In this document: positions 1 to 8,465 of the stretch, piece by piece | Numbering within the stretch: position 1 is the stretch's first letter | How the letters are laid out: the number at the start of each line of letters is the position of its first letter | Source of the DNA: Shewanella cyperi | GTDB taxonomy: Bacteria > Pseudomonadota > Gammaproteobacteria > Enterobacterales > Shewanellaceae | Direction: 5' to 3' | Length of the DNA: 64,000 nucleotides | NCBI RefSeq assembly: GCF_017354985.1 | Contig: NZ_CP071501.1 | Span: 3,573,001 to 3,637,000 of the forward strand | Notes under the pieces: model-generated | Databases searched by the model: none | What the model saw: the letters and a program-made list of their open reading frames with translations, nothing else | Told to the model about the DNA's origin: nothing | Translations under genes and position numbers: made by a program

Positions 1-483
1 AAGCCGTCCGATATCGATCTGTATGAAAAGCTGCTCAAGGACGGATTCAAGGTCATATCCGACGCCCTCGCCAAACTGGATCAGGTGTTCGTCGATACCA
101 AATTTGAGTTTGGCTATGTCAATGACAAGGATGGCAATTCCAAACTGATCTACATGGATGAAGTGGGCACCCCAGATTCATCCCGCATCTGGGACGGCGC
201 CGCCTACCGCGACGGCAAAATTGTCGAAAACTCCAAGGAAGGCTTCCGTCAGTTCCTGCTGAATCACTTCCCGGATCCGGATATTCTGCTGAACAAGGAC
301 CGGATGCCCGAGCGTGAGGCCCTGGCCCGCGACAACGCCCTGCCGCTGGAGGCCATGATGAACGTGTCACGCACCTATACCGGAGTGGCTGAAAAGGTGA
401 CCGGCAAGAAGATAGAACTGTCCGGCAATCCCAAGGCGGAAATCATCGCCATACTGCGCGAGCAATACGATCTGATTGACTGA
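1..483 (+). CDS. purC: SAICAR synthetase, C-terminal part (cut by window start)
   Basis: Catalyses ATP-dependent joining of aspartate to CAIR to give SAICAR in purine synthesis, in the cytoplasm. The reading frame is open from base 1, so the gene starts outside the window; the GTG at 85 is only an internal codon. Visible are the substrate and metal region FEFGYV (about residues 36-41 of the visible part) and the signature [14 protein letters not shown]. The end of the protein ([15 protein letters not shown] tail: [10 protein letters not shown]) matches the long Vibrio/Shewanella type of PurC (about 367 residues) rather than the short 237-residue E. coli form; this is from memory of the family. 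It ends just before a perfect bidirectional hairpin. Confidence 0.95.
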   Translation, partial: KPSDIDLYEKLLKDGFKVISDALAKLDQVFVDTKFEFGYVNDKDGNSKLIYMDEVGTPDSSRIWDGAAYRDGKIVENSKEGFRQFLLNHFPDPDILLNKDRMPEREALARDNALPLEAMMNVSRTYTGVAEKVTGKKIELSGNPKAEIIAILREQYDLID

Positions 484-510
484 GCCTTGATGGATTAGAT
501 CATTGACTGC

Positions 511-538
511 ATTATCCCCGGTCCAGGCCGGGGATAAT
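511..538. terminator. Bidirectional terminator hairpin between purC and the convergent solute-binding gene
   Basis: Perfect inverted repeat ATTATCCCCGG / CCGGGGATAAT with a 6-base loop (TCCAGG), placed between two convergent stop codons. T-rich sequence follows on the plus side (AATTATTTC). It can serve both purC and the gene at 538-1341. Confidence 0.75.
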
Positions 539-1341
539 TATTTCTGGGAAGTGGATTCCTGAGGCGGCTGCTGTAGATATAGGTCGCGAATATTCTGCCA
601 TTCACTGTGCCCCAGGTCGTCCGTTTGCTTGAGAGCATCCAGTCCGGATTGCAATGACTGCAGCAGTGGCTGTGGCACATCCTTGCTGAAGGCATAATAG
701 AGCTCCGATTGCTGAAGCAGGTAAACCACCTCAAAATCATCGAAATTCAATCCCTCACGCCGGGTAAACCAGCGGGCCACTGTGTCTTCATAGGCCCAGA
801 GCTCCACCCTGCCCCGCTGCAGCATCCGCACCATGGAGGCCGTGCTGGTAATACGGTACAAATTGGACTCCATACCCATGGACTTGAGCAACACCTCACC
901 AATGGCATCACGCATTACCCCTATGCTGTACTGCGCCAGCTCCCCGGGCTGGTTGATGACTATGGCATCCTTTTTTCTGGCCAGCAGCACCACCCGCACG
1001 GGAGAGATGGGGCCAACCCAATTAAACAGCTCCTCCCGCTCCGGAGTGCGCACTGTGGAAAACAGCACTGTATCCGGCCCTTGCATGGCCTGGTGATAGG
1101 CCCGGGTCCAGGGCATGATTTTAATCTGCCCCGGTGTAATGATGTAACCGCTCTTAGCCGCTGCGGCGATCAACATGTCGACACTGATCCCTTTCAGCTG
1201 ACCATCTTCGGAATAATTAAACGGCGGATAATCTTCGGTCAGGTAGTTGAGACGCGCCAGATCTGCCTCAGCCATAGCGCAATGCATCTGCAGCAAGACT
1301 GCCATCAGCAGGGATATGCAGCGCAGCAGGAATGATTGCAT
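538..1341 (-). CDS. Periplasmic solute-binding protein, family 3 (amino-acid type)
   Basis: A 267-residue exported protein. A hydrophobic signal peptide covers about residues 1-24 (LLMAVLLQMHCAMAEA). The mature part opens with LNYLTEDYPPFNYSEDGQLKG, the typical first strand and ligand loop of SBP_bac_3 proteins, and FSTVRTPEREELFNWVGP is the usual second motif of this family. Length fits the family (about 240-280). There is no neighbouring ABC permease or ATPase, so it may be an orphan sensor-type binding protein, as many such Shewanella and Vibrio proteins are. Ligand unknown. ATG start has AGGA six bases upstream. A second protein of the same fold lies at 35780-36643. Confidence 0.8.
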   Translation of the reverse strand: MQSFLLRCISLLMAVLLQMHCAMAEADLARLNYLTEDYPPFNYSEDGQLKGISVDMLIAAAAKSGYIITPGQIKIMPWTRAYHQAMQGPDTVLFSTVRTPEREELFNWVGPISPVRVVLLARKKDAIVINQPGELAQYSIGVMRDAIGEVLLKSMGMESNLYRITSTASMVRMLQRGRVELWAYEDTVARWFTRREGLNFDDFEVVYLLQQSELYYAFSKDVPQPLLQSLQSGLDALKQTDDLGHSEWQNIRDLYLQQPPQESTSQK

Positions 1342-1433
1342 TCCGGATCCTGATGAAAAAAGAGGGGATGACTGAAGTGTAGTTACTCTGATTGGCGCTG
1401 TAAAAACAGCAAGGCTTTTGGCTAACTTGCCGC

Positions 1434-1670
1434 TTATTCACCCCGCAGGAAACGATACCCCGCCACCAAAAGATGCAGCACCAACAGGCCACTGCAAGCG
1501 CCGGCAAAAAACAGCAGGGCAATGGCCGAAACAGTTGTGGGTTGATCCCGGAATCCTAAATACCACAGGGGCCAGGCGATCAGGCTCATGGCCGCCAGCA
1601 TCAAGATACAGCGGCGACAGCGCCCCAGTTTTTGGCGCCAAATTGAATTATCACAATCACGGCAGCTCAT
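1434..1670 (-). CDS. DUF3624 family small membrane protein
   Basis: A 78-residue protein beginning MSCRDCDNSIWRQKLGRC, with two CxxC pairs (CRDC and CRRC) in the first 22 residues, followed by two hydrophobic segments (about 24-40 and 50-72). The layout of short Cys-rich head plus two membrane helices fits DUF3624, known in Vibrio and Shewanella and without assigned function. The cysteine pairs suggest metal binding, which is inference. A TTG four codons upstream (1682) could extend the frame, but the ATG at 1670 begins the conserved part. It is followed on the same strand, 92 bases on, by the solute-binding gene. Confidence 0.7.
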   Translation of the reverse strand: MSCRDCDNSIWRQKLGRCRRCILMLAAMSLIAWPLWYLGFRDQPTTVSAIALLFFAGACSGLLVLHLLVAGYRFLRGE

Positions 1671-1717
1671 GAGTATGCCCAATGATGCCCCTGGGATGAG
1701 CAGGGGCAGTTACAAAG

Positions 1718-2377
1718 CTAGTCACGGCGTCCCAGAATACGCAACAGGCGCAGGAACAGGTTGATGATATCCATGTAGAGTGCAGCGGCACTGTCGATGG
1801 CATTGTCCACGGTTTTGGGGATCTGATTGGCCCTGCCCCAGTCATAGCCAATGTAGCCGCAGAAGATGACCACAACCACCCAATCCAGGATGTCGTGGTG
1901 GATGCCGAAAATGAACAGCTCCACCAACTCAACAACAATCACCAGCAGTAATGCCATGGTCAGTGCACGGCCGATACCGGCAAAAAAGGCCGGGAACAGG
2001 GCTCCAAGGCACATCATGCCTACGGTAACCAAACCGGTCAGACGAATGGCTTCCAACACCAGAGTGGGATCATAACGGCTGACCACCAGATTGATAATCA
2101 AACCAAAGGGTACCACCACCAGGTTGTAGCCTATAAAGCTCACAATGGGTTTGTTTGAACTGCTGAACAGGTACACACCCAAAAAACAGGATGCAAAATA
2201 GCCGATGAAAAAGATCCAGGGATTCACACTGGCTATGGCTTGGGGGTCAATGTTTTCGACCATCAGCCAGTTAACGGCAAAACCCCAAATCAGGGTCAAA
2301 CCAATAATCAAATTATACGCCGTAGCGCTGATGATGGGGTCGTCCGTGGTGACCCGGTCAAATACTTTCACTTCCAT
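1718..2377 (-). CDS. BI-1/YccA family integral membrane protein
   Basis: A 219-residue, almost wholly hydrophobic protein with about seven predicted membrane helices, including LIIGLTLIWGFAVNWLM, WIFFIGYFASCFLGVYLF and ALTMALLLVIVVELVELF. The C-terminal YIGYDWGRANQIPKT, with a short loop then AALYMDIINLFLRLLRILG, is characteristic of the Bax inhibitor-1 family (YccA, YbhL). E. coli YccA modulates the FtsH protease; other members conduct calcium. Role here unknown. The ATG at 2377 is chosen over 2392 because GGGAG lies at correct spacing before it. Confidence 0.85.
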   Translation of the reverse strand: MEVKVFDRVTTDDPIISATAYNLIIGLTLIWGFAVNWLMVENIDPQAIASVNPWIFFIGYFASCFLGVYLFSSSNKPIVSFIGYNLVVVPFGLIINLVVSRYDPTLVLEAIRLTGLVTVGMMCLGALFPAFFAGIGRALTMALLLVIVVELVELFIFGIHHDILDWVVVVIFCGYIGYDWGRANQIPKTVDNAIDSAAALYMDIINLFLRLLRILGRRD

Positions 2378-2852
2378 TGATAGCTCCCGCATTCTGATAT
2401 CGCCCTTGGCGATTGATGGTGATTTTCCAAGTCCCAGCCTTAGCCGACAGGCATACCAACTTGAAAGATAACCAATTGTATTGAAATATATTTTAATTGA
2501 ATACTAAAAAAACACCGGCCGACCAATCCGCCTGTACAATTTCGTACAGACAAGTGCTACAGAAAAGCCTGCGAGCGCTATAAGCTGAAAAATGTCGACT
2601 GCCTAAGCGCCTGTTAAATAAAGGTACTCCCATGCAAGGAAAAGTCTTTGTGCAGCCTTCTGCATCAATCTAACCCAACCGTTCCGTGTTCCTGGACAGG
2701 GAGTGGCTTGCTGCAGCTCGGCGCCACCAGCACGAGCCTAGACTTTCACTATACTTGACAGTGTCCCTGACAAAGGACTGGGGACATCGCGGCTAAAACA
2801 TAATTAATCCAGCCACAGGGGACGAGATGGCACGGATTGCCCGGAGCTCCCC
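2378..2852. other. 475-bp intergenic region between divergent genes, with one inverted repeat
   Basis: No credible open frame. It must hold the promoters of the BI-1 gene (minus) and of the chemoreceptor (plus). CTGTAC-AATTTC-GTACAG at 2532-2549 is a perfect 6+6 inverted repeat. CATAAT at 2799-2804 could be a -10 box, but no convincing -35 box was seen. The hallmark bases of a c-di-GMP riboswitch were looked for and not found. Confidence 0.6.
2532..2549. promoter_or_regulatory. Inverted repeat CTGTAC-N6-GTACAG, candidate operator
   Basis: Perfect 6-base arms around a 6-base spacer, 155 bases upstream of the BI-1 gene start and about 300 upstream of the chemoreceptor. The same GTAC-N6-GTAC layout occurs at 31023-31036 upstream of the second chemoreceptor. 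Function is inferred only from symmetry and position. Confidence 0.35.
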
Positions 2853-4796
2853 ATGTTGCACCTGAACAGATTGAAGATTAAGACCGTAGTCGCGGCTGGT
2901 ATGGCTGGAGCCCTGTTCCTAGCCATGTTGTTTTCAACCCTGATCTACATAGGGCAATTCTCCGGCATGTTTTATCGCGCCACCGAAGAAGGGCTGTTGC
3001 CGGCCCAGCTCGGCAAGGCCACCGCAGAGATAGATACCGAGCTCACCAAGTACCTCACCATGTCGGAAGACCTGGCCAAGGATCACTTTGTCCGCCAGTG
3101 GCAATTACAAGGGGAAGATGAGGCGCAACAGGCTGAAATAATCACCTTCCTCAAGGGCTTTATGGATCAACAGGGGGTGTTGGCCGCCTTCTGGATTTCG
3201 GTTAGCAGCGGTAAGTATTACACCAACGAAGGCGTAATAAAGACTCTGTCACGGCAGAACGAACGCGATAAGTGGTTCTACGACTTCCTTGCCCGCAACA
3301 ATGACAGGGAGGCAGCCCTGGACACAGATGAATCCATTGGCAAGCTCACCGTCTATATCAATATCTCGGTTCGTGACAGCGCAGGACGGATCATCGCCAT
3401 TGCAGGCCTCGGGGTGGATGCCACCAAGGTATCGGCAATAGTCAATCAGGCTAATATGGGCGAATTCGGTTACATGTTTATGCTTGATGAACAAGGAAAA
3501 TTCGCCGCCCACAAGGATAGAACGCTGCTCAATCGTCCCATAGATAACATGGCCGATTTCAAGCCTGTACAAGCACTGTTGGCCAAGGGTCAGGGCGGGC
3601 AGAAAATCGTCTCTTCCGAACTGTTTGGCGACCCCGTCTATTTGGGTTCGGTCCAGTTGCCGCAGATGAATTGGACCCTGGTGGGTGTCATGCCCAAAGA
3701 GGAAATCAGCAGCCAGATTAACCGAGTGATATTCATCTCGGTCGGTGTCAGCCTGCTCATCGCCCTGTTCTTCATAGGCCTGTCTTTCCTGCTGGCAGGC
3801 AATGTCAGCAAAAGTATCCTCGCCGTCAGCAACAGCCTGCTGACCATGTCCAGCAAGGGGGGCAACCTGCAGCTCAGACTCGATGACAGCCTGAATAATG
3901 AAGTCGGGATGCTGGCCAAGGGGTTTAACGCCATCATGGGCAAGATAGCCAGCCTGGTGGATGAAATCAGGCAAGGGGGCCAAGCCATCAATACAAGCGT
4001 TGGCCTGCTTAACGACCTGTCACAACAGACGGTAGCCCATGCCACCACCCAAAGAGAACAAACAGAGCAGGTGGCCACCGCCATCAATCAAATGGGTCAG
4101 ACCATAGCCGAGGTGTCCTCCGTGGCTCACCGGATTGCTGCCGACACAAGTTCCGCAGTAGGTGATGTTCACCGCACCAGTGATGTGATGTTGAATCTGG
4201 CCGGCACCATGGAGCAGCTGTCCACTTCGATGAATGGCACCCAGGAAACGGTAAACGAGCTGGCAATGCAGGCCGAAGCCATCAACTCTGTGGTGGAGGT
4301 CATCAGCAGTATTTCGGAGCAAACCAACCTGTTGGCCCTCAATGCGGCCATCGAAGCTGCCCGGGCAGGAGAAATGGGGCGTGGATTTGCTGTCGTCGCC
4401 GATGAGGTCAGGACCCTGGCCAGCCGAACCCAGGATTCCACCTCGGAAATCCGGGGGCAAATAGAAAAACTGCAACAGGCTGTGGGTCAGACACGTCGTG
4501 CCATTGGCGATGCCGCCCAACAAAGCGCTGTGCTGGCGGGAGAAGCCATTACCGCCACCAACTCGCTGAAGTCCGTCCAGGAAAAATTTGACGACATCAA
4601 CCAGGGCAATCATCAGGTTGCCGCTGCTACCGAAGAACAGGCCAGCGTGGTGGAACATGTCAATGAATCGGCCCATGTCATTGCCGACACCGCCGGACAG
4701 ATCAATGACAGCGCCCAGCAATGCTTCGAGGAAATCAACCATCTGCAAAAACAAGCCGACCGCATGTCTGGCCTGGTGAAACAATTTGAGCGTTGA
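2853..4796 (+). CDS. Methyl-accepting chemotaxis protein, Cache sensor
   Basis: A 647-residue membrane chemoreceptor. Order: short cytoplasmic head, TM1 about 13-33, periplasmic sensor about 34-290 of double-Cache type ([39 protein letters not shown]), TM2 about 293-315, HAMP about 316-370, then a long coiled-coil signalling domain. The hairpin tip that contacts CheA/CheW is present near residue 488-520 ([20 protein letters not shown], then [12 protein letters not shown]). Ligands of such Cache domains are usually small organic molecules; none can be assigned here. The C-terminus lacks a NWETF-like CheR tether. It is monocistronic and followed by the tRNA-Leu region. Confidence 0.95.
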   Translation: MLHLNRLKIKTVVAAGMAGALFLAMLFSTLIYIGQFSGMFYRATEEGLLPAQLGKATAEIDTELTKYLTMSEDLAKDHFVRQWQLQGEDEAQQAEIITFLKGFMDQQGVLAAFWISVSSGKYYTNEGVIKTLSRQNERDKWFYDFLARNNDREAALDTDESIGKLTVYINISVRDSAGRIIAIAGLGVDATKVSAIVNQANMGEFGYMFMLDEQGKFAAHKDRTLLNRPIDNMADFKPVQALLAKGQGGQKIVSSELFGDPVYLGSVQLPQMNWTLVGVMPKEEISSQINRVIFISVGVSLLIALFFIGLSFLLAGNVSKSILAVSNSLLTMSSKGGNLQLRLDDSLNNEVGMLAKGFNAIMGKIASLVDEIRQGGQAINTSVGLLNDLSQQTVAHATTQREQTEQVATAINQMGQTIAEVSSVAHRIAADTSSAVGDVHRTSDVMLNLAGTMEQLSTSMNGTQETVNELAMQAEAINSVVEVISSISEQTNLLALNAAIEAARAGEMGRGFAVVADEVRTLASRTQDSTSEIRGQIEKLQQAVGQTRRAIGDAAQQSAVLAGEAITATNSLKSVQEKFDDINQGNHQVAAATEEQASVVEHVNESAHVIADTAGQINDSAQQCFEEINHLQKQADRMSGLVKQFER

Positions 4797-4865
4797 TACA
4801 GGACCACTGTTGGAGTGATTTTTGCGCAGTCGCACTCACGCCACGCTATTCGCTGGTTAAAAGGC

Positions 4866-4893
4866 TTGCCAAGGCTCAAGCTGTGGGTATAAT
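4866..4893 (+). promoter_or_regulatory. Sigma-70 promoter of tRNA-Leu
   Basis: TTGCCA at 4866-4871 and a consensus TATAAT at 4888-4893, spaced 16 bases, 46 bases before the tRNA 5' end. Expected start of transcription near 4900. Confidence 0.7.
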
Positions 4894-4938
4894 CCATCGT
4901 CATTGTCGGGCTAAAAGCATGACAATCGGAAAATTTGT

Positions 4939-5025
4939 GCCAGAGTGGTGAAATTGGTAGACACAGGGGATTCAAAATCCCCCGCCCTTAAAAGCGTGTC
5001 GGTTCGAGTCCGACCTCTGGTACCA
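4939..5025 (+). tRNA. tRNA-Leu (anticodon CAA)
   Basis: An 87-base class II tRNA with encoded CCA. The acceptor arm pairs GCCAGAG with CTCTGGT (first pair G.U), discriminator A, then CCA at 5023-5025. The anticodon stem GGGGA/TCCCC encloses TTCAAAA, giving anticodon CAA, which reads UUG. A long variable arm (CGCCCTTAAAAGCGTG) and the T-loop GGTTCGAGTCC are present. Immediately followed by a tandem repeat array that contains decayed copies of its own 3' end. Confidence 0.97.
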
Positions 5026-5032
5026 ACTTAAA

Positions 5033-5060
5033 AGTCAGCCTTGAGCTGGCTTTTTTGTTT
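5033..5060 (+). terminator. Rho-independent terminator of tRNA-Leu (repeat 1)
   Basis: AGTCAGC-CTTGA-GCTGGCT (one G.U pair) followed by TTTTTTGTTTT, eight bases after the tRNA CCA. Confidence 0.85.
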
Positions 5061-5157
5061 TGGGATCTCAGACAAACGAACCAACACGCCGCGTGTCGGC
5101 TGGATGGCCAGCCCCGTCGGTCCGAATTCTGGTATCAACTTAAGGTACCAACTTAAA

Positions 5158-5186
5158 AGTCAGCCTTGAGCTGGCTTTTTTGTTTT
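5158..5186 (+). terminator. Duplicated terminator (repeat 2)
   Basis: Same stem as in repeat 1 with TTTTTTGTTTTT. With no gene between the two, this is a redundant copy created by the repeat. Confidence 0.7.
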
Positions 5187-5269
5187 TGGCCCTTAGGTAA
5201 ACGCACACACACCCCGCGTGTCGGCTGGATTGCCAGCCCCGTCGGTCCGAATTCTGGTAGCAACTTAAA

Positions 5270-5297
5270 AGTCATCCTTGAGCTGGCTTTTTTGTTT
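5270..5297 (+). terminator. Decayed terminator (repeat 3)
   Basis: The left arm reads AGTCATC instead of AGTCAGC, which breaks one pair of the stem while keeping the T-run. It is expected to be weaker than the two upstream copies. Confidence 0.5.
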
Positions 5298-5411
5298 TTG
5301 GCCCTTAGGTAAACGCACACACACCCCGCGTGTCGGCTGGATTGCCAGCCCCATCGGTCCGACCGCTGGTATCAATTAACTCAGTCAGGCTGGGGTCAAT
5401 TCGTTTTTTTG

Positions 5412-6461
5412 CTACTGTATTGTATGGCTGGCCAGCGGTGCTGAATGCAGTTGCAGCTCAGACTCGGCGATTTTCAGGTTTTTCTGAGCCTGCTCAAAGT
5501 AACTTGGTGAGGCATCTATAGCCTGTTTGAACAGGGTGATGGCGCGGTCGTATTTGCCGTCCAACATTAAAAAGTAGCCCAGGTCATTGAGCGCGTCGGC
5601 CTTACTCATATTCTGCTCAAAGGTGGAAAGCGCCTTGGAATATTGTCCAGTTCTGATATATACCAATCCCAAATTGGACCAGGCCCGCTCATAACTGGAA
5701 TCATACTGAATGGCTTGTTTCAAATAGCGCTCAGCCATGCTCAGTTCACCGCCCAGGTAATAGGAATAGCCCAGATTAGTGGCTATCACTGCGGAATAGG
5801 GCTGATAGTCCAATGCCAGCCAAAAATAACTCCTGGCCTTGTCATGGTGATTTTCCAGATCTTCCAATATGCCAAGCGCATTGTAGACCCGCAGTGGTGA
5901 CTGTTGGTCCAGCGGCATCATGGTTTGATTGTCCGCCAGTCCCCGCTGCTCTTTCAGTCTTTGTTGATCCAGGCTAACGGCTTTTTCCAGATGCAATCGC
6001 GCCTGGCTATATTCGCGCTGGCCCATTTTGATAATACCGAATTCGGCTTGGGCAGGCATGTAGTTGGGGTCCACTGTCAGCGCCTCATTATAGGCACGAT
6101 AAGCTATATCATCCCGACCTCTGAGGGTATGAATATGGGCTATTTTGTAAAAAGTTTCGGCATTGACGGGATTGAAATCCAAGGCTTGAATATACAGATA
6201 CAGCGCCTTGTCCAAACGCCCTGCCTGCTCTTCCTTGACCGCCAGCTCCAATGCCTGCTGCTCACTTGGGGGGCGGGTTTGCGACTGTCCGACCAAGAGT
6301 GACTGGCCATCAAACAGATCTTGCCGCTGAGGTAACTGAGCCTTGTCCCCGGGCTCGGGCTTACTCGCACAACCCGAAAACACCAGGACACAGCTGAGGA
6401 TAAGCACTCCCTTCAGCTTAATCTTAAATTTGCGTGAGGAAAGTTTCGGCCCACATCCCAT
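5412..6461 (-). CDS. tadD: Tad pilus assembly lipoprotein with TPR repeats
   Basis: TadD is the outer-membrane lipoprotein that helps assemble and localise the Tad secretin. The 349-residue protein has a lipoprotein signal ending VLVFSG-C31, then a run of tetratricopeptide repeats from about residue 65 to 335 (for example RLDKALYLYIQALDFNP, YSQARLHLEKAVSLD, GQYSKALSTFEQNM, KYDRAITLFKQAIDASP). It is the last gene of the Tad cluster, 45 bases after tadC. The ATG at 6461 has GGAG at 8 bases. Longer than many TadD proteins (about 250), mainly from extra repeats. Confidence 0.85.
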   Translation of the reverse strand: MGCGPKLSSRKFKIKLKGVLILSCVLVFSGCASKPEPGDKAQLPQRQDLFDGQSLLVGQSQTRPPSEQQALELAVKEEQAGRLDKALYLYIQALDFNPVNAETFYKIAHIHTLRGRDDIAYRAYNEALTVDPNYMPAQAEFGIIKMGQREYSQARLHLEKAVSLDQQRLKEQRGLADNQTMMPLDQQSPLRVYNALGILEDLENHHDKARSYFWLALDYQPYSAVIATNLGYSYYLGGELSMAERYLKQAIQYDSSYERAWSNLGLVYIRTGQYSKALSTFEQNMSKADALNDLGYFLMLDGKYDRAITLFKQAIDASPSYFEQAQKNLKIAESELQLHSAPLASHTIQ

Positions 6462-6506
6462 AGTGTTCGCTCCATGCCATTGACGCAGTATACAAGTACC
6501 CCAGGA

Positions 6507-7475
6507 TTAAAATGCCTGTCCCCACACCTTCATCACCTTGAGCACCGCAGGTCCAACCGCCACGATGAAAAATGAAGGCCAGATACAGAACATCATGGGA
6601 AAGATCATTTTGACCGCCAGTTTGGCTGCCTTTTCTTCGGCTTCCTGCAGTCGCTTATTACGGTACTCATCGGAAAATACCCGCAGCGTTTCCGCAATGC
6701 CGGTCCCCAATCTGATGCTCTGGGAAATGGCCGAGTTCAAGCCTTTAATGTCTTCAAGCCCGGTGCGATCGGTAAATTCCTGCAGCGCCACCTTGATGGT
6801 CAAACCGGCCCGGACCTTGGAACACACCAACTCCAATTCGCCGGCCAGGCTGGGATGACTGAATTCAAGTTCCGTCGCTACCCGTCGCAATGCCGCGAGC
6901 AGCCCCAGCCCCGCCTCGCAGCAAACCACCAGCAAATCCAGGGCGTCGGGGAAACCGACCCTCAATGCCCGCATCCGCCGCTTGGCCAAAGTTTCCAACA
7001 CCAGAGAAGGCGCCAGATAAGCCACACCAACAATCAGACACACCACATAAAAAGCCACTACGCCCGAAAGCTCCGGAAACAACTTTAAAGTGATAATAGA
7101 CACAGCCGCACTGAGCAACAGCAATAGCAGGCGGATAGCATTGAATACCGCCAAAGCGCTCTCGGAATGCAAACCGGCATGGATTAACAGGCGTCTGGTT
7201 TCATTATTGCTGACGTTGAGAAAAGGCCTGCTGCCCAGCTTGCTGATCCCATGCTCCAGTGTGCCGGTCACTTCCTGAGAGTCCTTGATATCCAGGGAGG
7301 TGTCTTGGGATAAGCCCTGCATTCTTTTTCGGACAGGAGAATAAATACCGGTAATTAATAAGGAGATGGACATTGCCAAGGTCACCCCGGCAATGGCGGC
7401 GAGCCCGTAAATAGCCCATTCCACATACAGGGGATTGTCGAATATCGCACTGAATAAACCTTTTAAGTAGTCCAT
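6507..7475 (-). CDS. tadC: Tad pilus inner-membrane platform protein TadC
   Basis: One of the two GspF-type inner-membrane proteins that form the base of the Flp/Tad pilus and contact the TadA ATPase. The 322-residue sequence has an N-terminal helix (about 18-42), a middle pair of helices (about 110-160) and a C-terminal helix ending MIFPMMFCIWPSFFIVAVGPA. The T2SSF core is visible as FPDALDLLVVCCEAGLGLLAAL and LRVFSDEYRNKRLQEAEEKA, which is the usual TadC signature. It starts one base after the tadB stop (TGATATG), so translation is probably coupled. Confidence 0.93.
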   Translation of the reverse strand: MDYLKGLFSAIFDNPLYVEWAIYGLAAIAGVTLAMSISLLITGIYSPVRKRMQGLSQDTSLDIKDSQEVTGTLEHGISKLGSRPFLNVSNNETRRLLIHAGLHSESALAVFNAIRLLLLLLSAAVSIITLKLFPELSGVVAFYVVCLIVGVAYLAPSLVLETLAKRRMRALRVGFPDALDLLVVCCEAGLGLLAALRRVATELEFSHPSLAGELELVCSKVRAGLTIKVALQEFTDRTGLEDIKGLNSAISQSIRLGTGIAETLRVFSDEYRNKRLQEAEEKAAKLAVKMIFPMMFCIWPSFFIVAVGPAVLKVMKVWGQAF

Positions 7476-7476
7476 A

Positions 7477-8454
7477 TCACATGTCTATCCGAATGAGTTT
7501 CCCAATCCACAGGCCACCAATTGTCATACCTATGGCCCCCCATATCAGCAGCTTCCTGCCATCCTCGGTACCGGTCAACTCGGCAACATATCCGGGTGTC
7601 TGCAGATAGATGACCGCAAAAAGCACAAAGGGCAACAAAATCAATATCCATGCCGATAAGCGGCCTTCCGCAGACAAGGTCCTGACCCTGCGCCTGAAGG
7701 TAAATCTCTGCCGTATTACCCGGGACAAGTTATCAATATTTTCTGCCAGGTTGCCGCCGGTGACTTTTTGCACCTTCACTGCGCTGACAAAGGCCATGGC
7801 AGAGACGCTCGGCACCCGTTCGATAAAGTTCAGCAAGGCACGGTTGGTATCCTTGCTGTAGTTGATATTGGCAAACATCAAGCTGAATTCTTTTGCCAAG
7901 GGTCCTTCCATCTCCTCGGTGACCAATTTCACGGCATCCGAGAATGAATAGCCTGCTTGCAGGGCTCGGCGCAGCACATCGAGCGCATCGGGAAAACTCG
8001 CCTCTATGGCATCCATGCGCTTGGTGGTGTCCCGGTTGAGCTTGAAGCGAAATAACAGCAAGGTCATCAGCAAAATAAACACGCCCAGCAAGGGTTCGCG
8101 GGACCAGAGCCAACTGCCAACGCCGAGCACAAGCGCGGTACTGACGGATAAAAGCAGGTACTGATGTCCCAGCATCCGGTAGTCGGCCAACTCAAGCCGG
8201 TCGCTGAGGCTTTCGATATAACCGATGTTTTCTAAGGCCCGCCCCAAGGCACCGATTTTACTGAGGCGATTTTTGCGTAACAGTGATGTTTCAAAGGTGC
8301 TTTCGCCGGACTCCTGTGACAGTTTTTTTAACCGCTTTCGCACCAGTGCCGTATTCGCCCGCTGTGGACTGTAAACAGGCAAAAACAGCGCTTGAGACAG
8401 GAAAATTACCGCGACAAATATCAATCCCAGAAAAATCACCTCGTTGGAAAACAT
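7477..8454 (-). CDS. tadB: Tad pilus inner-membrane platform protein TadB
   Basis: Partner of TadC in the inner-membrane platform of the Tad machine. The 325 residues begin with a membrane helix (about 5-26), then SPQRANTALVRKRLKKL, two helices near 100-140, the T2SSF motif SFPDALDVLRRALQAGYSFSDAV and a C-terminal pair of helices. LAENIDNLSRVIRQRFTFRR is typical of TadB. Start ATG at 8454 has AGGAG at 8 bases; the gene follows tadA by 11 bases. Confidence 0.93.
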   Translation of the reverse strand: MFSNEVIFLGLIFVAVIFLSQALFLPVYSPQRANTALVRKRLKKLSQESGESTFETSLLRKNRLSKIGALGRALENIGYIESLSDRLELADYRMLGHQYLLLSVSTALVLGVGSWLWSREPLLGVFILLMTLLLFRFKLNRDTTKRMDAIEASFPDALDVLRRALQAGYSFSDAVKLVTEEMEGPLAKEFSLMFANINYSKDTNRALLNFIERVPSVSAMAFVSAVKVQKVTGGNLAENIDNLSRVIRQRFTFRRRVRTLSAEGRLSAWILILLPFVLFAVIYLQTPGYVAELTGTEDGRKLLIWGAIGMTIGGLWIGKLIRIDM

Positions 8455-8465
8455 AGGGAATACTC

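Larger units (their letters stand above)
5022..5370 (+). repeat. Three tandem 112-bp repeats carrying tRNA-Leu 3'-end fragments and terminators
   Basis: Units lie at 5022-5133, 5147-5258 and 5259-5370, each exactly 112 bases; 13 extra bases separate units 1 and 2. Units 2 and 3 differ at 6 of 112 positions; unit 1 differs more in its middle. Each unit runs: CAACTTAAAAGTCAGCC, a GC hairpin with a T-run, a variable middle, GCGTGTCGG (also present in the tRNA variable/T arm), a GGCTGG/CCAGCC hairpin, then GTCGGTCCGAATTCTGGT, which resembles the last 17-20 bases of the tRNA. The arrangement resembles the 178-bp repeats after E. coli tyrT, which also repeat a tRNA 3' end; the likeness is inferred. 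Confidence 0.9.

Noticed and set aside
2378..2852. c-di-GMP riboswitch upstream of the chemoreceptor
   Set aside because: The hallmark conserved bases of the GEMM class (GACGCAAAGCC and its partner) are not present.
5022..5370. CRISPR array
   Set aside because: Units are 112 bp, adjacent without spacers, contain terminators and tRNA pieces, and no cas genes are near.
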